Of a stretch of DNA of 24,861 nucleotides, positions 20,909 through 24,861 are shown piece by piece. The translations under genes and the position numbers were made by a program. Numbering within the stretch: the stretch's first letter is position 1; each line of letters begins with the position of its first letter. Origin of the DNA: an uncultured Selenomonadales bacterium (GTDB taxonomy: Bacteria; Bacillota; Clostridia; Christensenellales; QALW01); NCBI GenBank assembly GCA_905200615.1, contig CAJKLB010000036.1, positions 1 through 24,861 of the forward strand. Direction: 5' to 3'. A model generated the notes under the pieces. That model did no database searches. It had not been told where the DNA came from and worked only from the letters and a program-made list of their open reading frames with translations.

Positions 20909-20942
20909 GGATAATCTTCCTTTTTACAGTGTGAGTTGGTTT
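20897..20942 (-). promoter_or_regulatory. Hairpin enclosing the ccdA ribosome binding site and start codon
   Basis: On the minus strand AAACCAACTCA (20932-20942) pairs perfectly with TGAGTTGGTTT (20897-20907). The second arm is made of the first ccdA codons, the A of the ATG lies at the stem edge, and AAAAAGGAAG is in the 24-base loop. This is suited to translational control. Confidence 0.6.
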
Positions 20943-20958
20943 TATTATTTCCTGTTTT

Positions 20959-22134
20959 TTATAAAATATTATTTTTGCTTAAATAAGAGATTATTTGGTC
21001 CTTTTTATTTTCACATTTTTCTTCTGTTACAGCGGTTAAAAGCATCCGAAGCGTTTTTCCGATTGCGCGGTCCTTGATGCCCAAAAGTTTTAGATCGTTA
21101 CCGTTGATATCCAACTCATGAATGGAACAGCAGCCTGCGGCGGCGAGAAGCGCGGTGTGCAGTATGGCGGGATCGGCTTTGTTGCAGGAAATTAAAAAAT
21201 GAAGCAGCAACATAGTATCTTCACGGCCAAGGCGGCACATGACGCGGGTAAGACTTTTTTTATTGTTCTCCGGTATTGTTTCGCGATTTTCCAGTAACAT
21301 TCTTATTTCCTTTTTTAGGGTATTCTCTATTTTTAGCCGCGCCAGCTCTTCTTTAAAATCACAAAGCCCTAAAATATGCGCAAAGCTCAATTCAGCACGG
21401 CAGCCGGACGCCGTTATATAGGCGCAGGTATTTGTCCATTGCTCCGCGCTGCAGGAAAGGGAAGAAAAGAGAATTTTAAAAACAGGCAATGTTTGCTGTA
21501 TTATCGATCCCGCGTTTGGCAGCGTAAGCATCTTTTTTAGTTCCGCGGCAATCCGTTCGGGAGCAATATGTTTCAAATTGGGAGCCAGTGCGTTGATTGC
21601 GGTAAGCGTCTTTTCTTCTAAAGAAAAGCCTTCCGTTGAAGCAAAACGCATTCCCCGCAGAATCCGAAGAGCATCTTCACTGAAACGTTTTTGGGCATTG
21701 CCCACGCAACGGATTTTTTTATCGGCAAGGTCGGATTTTCCATTGAAAAAATCATATATCGTTAAAGAACGGTCCATGGCCATGGCATTGATGGTAAAAT
21801 CACGGCGGGATAGATCGGCCTTTAAGGAGTTGGTAAAATGTACGCTTTCAGGATGGCGGAAATCAGGATACTCACCGTCCGTGCGATAGGTGGTAATTTC
21901 AATGGGCTCATTTTCAATTAAAACAGTTACGGTACCGTGTTTTAATCCTTTCAGGATCAGTTTAAAGCCGGAGAAACAGCGTATTATTTGTTCCGGAAGT
22001 GCCGAGGTAGTGAGATCCCAGTCATGCGGTGTTTTTTTCAGTAAAATATCACGTACGCAGCCGCCTACGGTAAACACTTCAAATCCCGCGGATTCCAAAC
22101 AAAGCATTGCAGTAGTTACCTTTCCGGGCAGCAT
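20959..22134 (-). CDS. cca: CCA tRNA nucleotidyltransferase
   Basis: Adds or repairs the 3'-terminal CCA of tRNAs, using CTP and ATP without template. The product has 391 residues. Catalytic head: VGGCVRD (G24-D29) and HDWDLTT with D38 and D40 holding the metals, then the flexible loop region and RRDFTINAMA (110-119). The base-selecting helix follows (FSEDALRILRGMRFASTEGF), then a C-terminal tRNA-binding part. It could in principle be a poly(A) polymerase of the same class, but a single class II gene in Clostridia is normally the CCA enzyme. The start at 22134 has GAAAGGAG upstream; the longer start at 22158 has none. Confidence 0.92.
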   Translation of the reverse strand: MLPGKVTTAMLCLESAGFEVFTVGGCVRDILLKKTPHDWDLTTSALPEQIIRCFSGFKLILKGLKHGTVTVLIENEPIEITTYRTDGEYPDFRHPESVHFTNSLKADLSRRDFTINAMAMDRSLTIYDFFNGKSDLADKKIRCVGNAQKRFSEDALRILRGMRFASTEGFSLEEKTLTAINALAPNLKHIAPERIAAELKKMLTLPNAGSIIQQTLPVFKILFSSLSCSAEQWTNTCAYITASGCRAELSFAHILGLCDFKEELARLKIENTLKKEIRMLLENRETIPENNKKSLTRVMCRLGREDTMLLLHFLISCNKADPAILHTALLAAAGCCSIHELDINGNDLKLLGIKDRAIGKTLRMLLTAVTEEKCENKKDQIISYLSKNNIL

Positions 22135-22235
22135 AAAATTCTCCTTTCGTTCAATCAAGAAAATGAATACTAATGCACATATTTGAATATGTACATATAT
22201 ATTTGTTTAGCATAAATATAGACATGAAACGGAAT

Positions 22236-22559
22236 TTATAAAAGCTCACGCAGCTTGTTTAAAAAAGCTTCTTCACCCCAAGTATTTATTTTAAAAAACA
22301 GCGCTTGACTTCCCCCGGCGGTGATAGCTGAAAGATGAATGAGATTGCCGCATTGAAATAATGTTACATTCAAGCTGACTCTGTTGCTTCCCATATAGCT
22401 GTAACGCTCAAATACGCGTACGCTGCATCGGGCGTTATCACAGATAAAATCACTGCTTTCTTCTAAACTGGCAGAGATACTGCCTTTGAGAATTCCGTTT
22501 TCGATTTTTTGCAGTAAAACATCAAAATCACCGGTAAAGGTTTGTTCCCATTTTGCCAT
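22236..22559 (-). CDS. DUF6054-like small protein
   Basis: Soluble 107-residue protein resembling the DUF6054 family, recognised from memory of the pattern ILKGSISASLEESSDF, VRVFERYSYMGSNRVSLNVTLF and LSAITAGGSQALFFKINTWGEEAFL. Function is unknown. The alternating strand pattern with a final amphipathic helix suggests a compact alpha/beta fold. The start is supported by TAGGAG and by its own promoter. It is followed on the same strand by cca, about 100 bases away, and cotranscription is possible. Confidence 0.8.
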   Translation of the reverse strand: MAKWEQTFTGDFDVLLQKIENGILKGSISASLEESSDFICDNARCSVRVFERYSYMGSNRVSLNVTLFQCGNLIHLSAITAGGSQALFFKINTWGEEAFLNKLRELL

Positions 22560-22585
22560 AAAATACTCCTAACATATTTTTTCTT

Positions 22586-22615
22586 ATTATACAACGGTGT
22601 ATGTTTATTTGTCAT
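22586..22615 (-). promoter_or_regulatory. Promoter of the DUF6054-like gene
   Basis: Minus strand ATGACA (22610-22615), 18-bp spacer, TATAAT (22586-22591). It may also drive cca, ccdA and the anchored thioredoxin by read-through. Confidence 0.55.
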
Positions 22616-22713
22616 CATATTTTGTTTTCTTTTAAAGCGATTACAGATATTTTTTGATAAAACATGTTTATATTTCAGCGCTTAAAATTTTTTAAAAATC
22701 TTTCATTTTTATA

Positions 22714-22742
22714 TTGAAATCGTTTGATGAATGTGATATAGT
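22714..22742 (+). promoter_or_regulatory. Promoter of the GH99-like/apt operon
   Basis: TTGAAA (22714-22719), 17-bp spacer and TATAGT (22737-22742) with extended TGA. Confidence 0.65.
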
Positions 22743-22776
22743 TTTAATGAAATTTATTTTTGGAGGCGGATTTTTT

Positions 22777-23940
22777 ATGTACAATATAAAATTTGCAGAA
22801 TATGTTCCCGAACCGGATATTGTTTCCAGCGATTATTATATAGCTTGCCATTATTTTCCTGGCTGGGCGGTGAAGAGCAATGGATATTCCGGATTTAAAA
22901 AAATCGTGGATTTTCCAGAGCGTACACCGCTAATCGGATATTATGACGAGGCAAATCCGGAGGTAACGGACTGGGAAATTAAATGGGCCAGAGAGCACGG
23001 CATTCATTGCTTTATTTACTGTTGGTATCGTGATAAAAAGAATGTAGGGCATCCCCTTACGAACGATTCTTTGAATTTGGCGCATCAGATCAACAGCGGA
23101 TTAAATCATGCCCGATATAAAGATTTAATGGATTTTGCTATTATGTGGGAAGGCGATAATGCCGGTGTGGCTGCCGATAAAAGCGATTTAGTGGATAATC
23201 TGCTGCCTTTTTGGGTAGAAAATTATTTTACAAAGCCCAATTATTTGAAAATCGGCAATAAGCCCGTGCTTTTTGTATATGATTATTCCCAGCATATTAT
23301 CAATCAGCTGGGCGGTGCTGAAAAGATGAAAGAGGCTTTGGACGCCTGCAGAGAGAAGATAAAAGAATACGGGTTTGACGATATTATTTTTCAGGTAGAG
23401 CATCGCTATGATGATTGGGATTTATTAAAGACGTATAAGAGTGCCGGGTTTAACCAAACTTTTGCATATTGCTGGCATACTTTACAGCAGCTTCCTACGC
23501 AGGAAGAGGTTTTAGAGCGGCAGATGTATTTGATGAAAAATCATCTGGAGTTTGATCCTGAATTTACGATTCTTACCTGTTCACAGTCATGGGATCCGTA
23601 TCCGTGGTGGCGTTTTAATGAAGAGCGCATGAAACATATTGTGCGCTGGAAACTTACCCCGAAAAATTGGCGCAGATTGCTGGAAGATGTCAAGGCACTT
23701 GCCGATTCTATGCCGGAAAGCGCCCTGGGCAGCCGCTTTATCATGATGGATAACTGGAATGAATGGGGAGAGGGACATTATATTGCACCGCATCTTTCCG
23801 GCGGATTCCAGTACTTGCAAGCCATCAGAGAAGTGTTTACCAAGCGCGATAATTTGCCGGATTACCGACTGCCGCAGGAGCTTGGCTTAGGCCCTTATGA
23901 TAAGAATATTGATTTAAATGCAGAAGCACCGGAAGACTGA
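22777..23940 (+). CDS. GH99-like / WbsX-type protein
   Basis: Cytosolic protein of 387 residues of the WbsX / glycoside hydrolase 99-like family, usually found in polysaccharide or O-antigen loci. Visible family features are YYIACHYFPGW at the start, PLIGYYDEANPEVTDWEIKWA, GIHCFIYCWYRDKK, AIMWEGDN, the repeated aromatic positions (SWDPYPWWRFNEE) and the end motif DNWNEWGEGHYIAPH. GH99 enzymes act on mannans, but WbsX members are of unproven activity. No signal peptide is present, so it works inside the cell or on lipid-linked precursors. The start at 22777 is preceded by GGAGG; the longer start would run through the promoter. It stands alone next to apt, not in a glycan locus, which is unusual. 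Confidence 0.85.
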   Translation: MYNIKFAEYVPEPDIVSSDYYIACHYFPGWAVKSNGYSGFKKIVDFPERTPLIGYYDEANPEVTDWEIKWAREHGIHCFIYCWYRDKKNVGHPLTNDSLNLAHQINSGLNHARYKDLMDFAIMWEGDNAGVAADKSDLVDNLLPFWVENYFTKPNYLKIGNKPVLFVYDYSQHIINQLGGAEKMKEALDACREKIKEYGFDDIIFQVEHRYDDWDLLKTYKSAGFNQTFAYCWHTLQQLPTQEEVLERQMYLMKNHLEFDPEFTILTCSQSWDPYPWWRFNEERMKHIVRWKLTPKNWRRLLEDVKALADSMPESALGSRFIMMDNWNEWGEGHYIAPHLSGGFQYLQAIREVFTKRDNLPDYRLPQELGLGPYDKNIDLNAEAPED

Positions 23941-23952
23941 TAGGAGATAAAA

Positions 23953-24480
23953 ATGAAAAAAACAATAGCGGACTATGTGGTAAGTATTCCTGATTTTCCT
24001 GAAAAAGGAATCATTTTTCGAGATATTACTTCGGTTTTACAAGATGCCGAGGGATTTCAGCTTGCTGTAGAGCAAATGGCGGCTCTTTTGCAAAATGTAG
24101 ATTTTGATGTGATCGCGGGTACGGAATCGCGGGGATTTATCTTTGGCGCTCCGATTGCATATAAAATGAAAAAGCCTTTTGTACCCATTCGTAAGAAAGG
24201 AAAACTGCCCCGTGAAACAATTTCTAAAACTTATGCGTTGGAATACGGTACTGCGGAGATTGAAATTCACAAGGATGCAATAAAACCGGGGCAGAAAGTT
24301 GTAATAATCGATGACTTAATTGCTACCGGCGGTACTGTAAAAGCTTGCGCTGAATTGATTGAAACCTTGGGCGGTATTGTAGAAAAGATGATATTTTTAA
24401 TAGAACTTTCTGATTTGGGCGGCAGAGAACTGCTAAAAGACTATGATGTTGAAAGTGTAATACAATACTCCGGAGCCTAA
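23953..24480 (+). CDS. apt: Adenine phosphoribosyltransferase
   Basis: Converts adenine and PRPP to AMP in purine salvage, in the cytosol. Length is 175 residues, normal for the family. It shows DFPEKGIIFRDITSVL near the start, GTESRGFIFG (56-65), FVPIRKKGKLP, and the PRPP-binding signature VVIIDDLIATGGT (116-128). The start follows TAGGAG and is 12 bases after the GH99-like stop, so the two share a transcript. The operon ends at a strong terminator. Confidence 0.97.
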   Translation: MKKTIADYVVSIPDFPEKGIIFRDITSVLQDAEGFQLAVEQMAALLQNVDFDVIAGTESRGFIFGAPIAYKMKKPFVPIRKKGKLPRETISKTYALEYGTAEIEIHKDAIKPGQKVVIIDDLIATGGTVKACAELIETLGGIVEKMIFLIELSDLGGRELLKDYDVESVIQYSGA

Positions 24481-24502
24481 TTTCCCGTGAAAAAGGGGCT
24501 GT

Positions 24503-24544
24503 TTTGGGAGACACTTCATAAAGAAGTTGTCTCCCAAATTTTTT
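24503..24544 (+). terminator. Terminator of the GH99-like/apt operon
   Basis: TTTGGGAGACA / TGTCTCCCAAA (24503-24513, 24528-24538) with extra pairing inside, then six T. Confidence 0.93.
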
Positions 24545-24637
24545 GATTTGTTTGGATTTTGGTATTAAAATCCGATGCTCATTATTCTTATGGACTTGTT
24601 ATAAATCATAGGCATACCATTTTATTTGGATAAAAGA

Positions 24638-24677
24638 ATAGCCGATTGATTTTCGTTTTTAAGAACCAATCGGCTAT
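24638..24677 (-). terminator. Hairpin, possible minus-strand terminator
   Basis: ATAGCCGATTG / CAATCGGCTAT, a perfect 11-bp stem with an 18-base loop. On the minus strand TCTTTT follows. It lies in the 380-base gene-free right end; a smaller stem GGATTTT / AAAATCC lies at 24554-24573. Confidence 0.5.
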
Positions 24678-24750
24678 GTACTTGTGTATATTATAATTTT
24701 CTCTTTTTCTCAAACTGGAAATTATTTTATTCATCAAAATAAAATAATTT

Positions 24751-24855
24751 AGACTGTAGACAAATTTGAAGTTTGTCTACAGTCTGAGCCAGCGTCTTTT
24801 AGACGCTGGCTTCAGTCTGTCGAATAACCCTGGATTTCAAGCGAGATTCAGGGTT
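24751..24855 (-). repeat. Three-hairpin intergenic element, including dispersed repeat copy 2
   Basis: Three stem-loops in a row: AGACTGTAGACAAA / TTTGTCTACAGTCT (24751-24785, 14 bp), GCCAGCGTCT / AGACGCTGGC (24788-24810, 10 bp) and AACCCTG / CAGGGTT (24826-24855). The middle hairpin is flanked by direct repeats CAGTCTG. The third hairpin plus its flank (24811-24855) is the reverse-complement partner of 1701-1745. No coding sequence is visible between 24481 and the window end. Confidence 0.6.
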
Positions 24856-24861
24856 AAAAAT

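Noticed and set aside
24545..24861. CRISPR array
   Set aside because: The hairpins differ from each other and there are no regularly spaced direct repeats or cas genes.

Overview
The window looks like a chromosomal segment of a low-GC Gram-positive bacterium of the Clostridia (Bacillota), probably an uncultured gut-type anaerobe; this is inferred, not proven. The grounds are AT-rich intergenic DNA, strong AGGAGG-type ribosome binding sites, many TTGACA/TATAAT promoters with an extended TGn -10, rho-independent terminators, a TPP riboswitch in front of thiT, a WalJ/YycJ-type hydrolase, a DUF6054-type protein and wall/lipoprotein surface proteins. No rRNA, tRNA, CRISPR array, prophage or intact insertion sequence is visible.

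Layout. 1-1740: a PutP-type Na+/proline symporter broken by a one-base deficit in a run of A. 1795-2700: riboswitch-controlled thiamine transporter thiT on the minus strand, back-to-back with a yfbR nucleotidase / TIM-barrel isomerase pair (2756-4125). 4225-5583: MATE exporter. 5691-7830: XRE repressor gene divergent from a wall-anchored beta-helix surface protein, with palindromic operators on the promoter between them. 8144-9940 (minus): arsR / ArsP-like permease / CxxC thioredoxin-like protein, a metalloid or metal-stress cassette. 10033-14417 (minus): asd-dapA-dapB-M29 aminopeptidase, in which DapB carries an aspartokinase-type pair of ACT domains. 14560-15357: walJ. 15539-17929: an unknown HTH-like protein behind a perfect 17-bp palindrome, a 5'-truncated ricin-lectin/zinc-protease gene and a lipoprotein. 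18242-19276: DUF3592 membrane protein. 19538-22559 (minus): DUF6054-like gene, cca, ccdA and a TlpA-like thioredoxin. 22777-24480: GH99/WbsX-like protein with apt. The right end is a cluster of hairpins, part of which recurs about 80% identical at 1701-1745.

How the genes work together. The clearest pathway unit is the aspartate-to-tetrahydrodipicolinate branch (asd, dapA, dapB), with a possible lysine or threonine sensor built into DapB and a terminator-like hairpin between dapA and dapB. CcdA plus the anchored thioredoxin form an extracytoplasmic thiol-redox relay. The ars-like cassette is likely self-regulated by its ArsR protein. The best candidates for undescribed biology are the DapB-ACT-ACT fusion, the XRE/surface-protein switch, the palindrome-controlled HTH gene beside the lectin-protease/lipoprotein pair, and the hairpin that holds the ccdA start codon.
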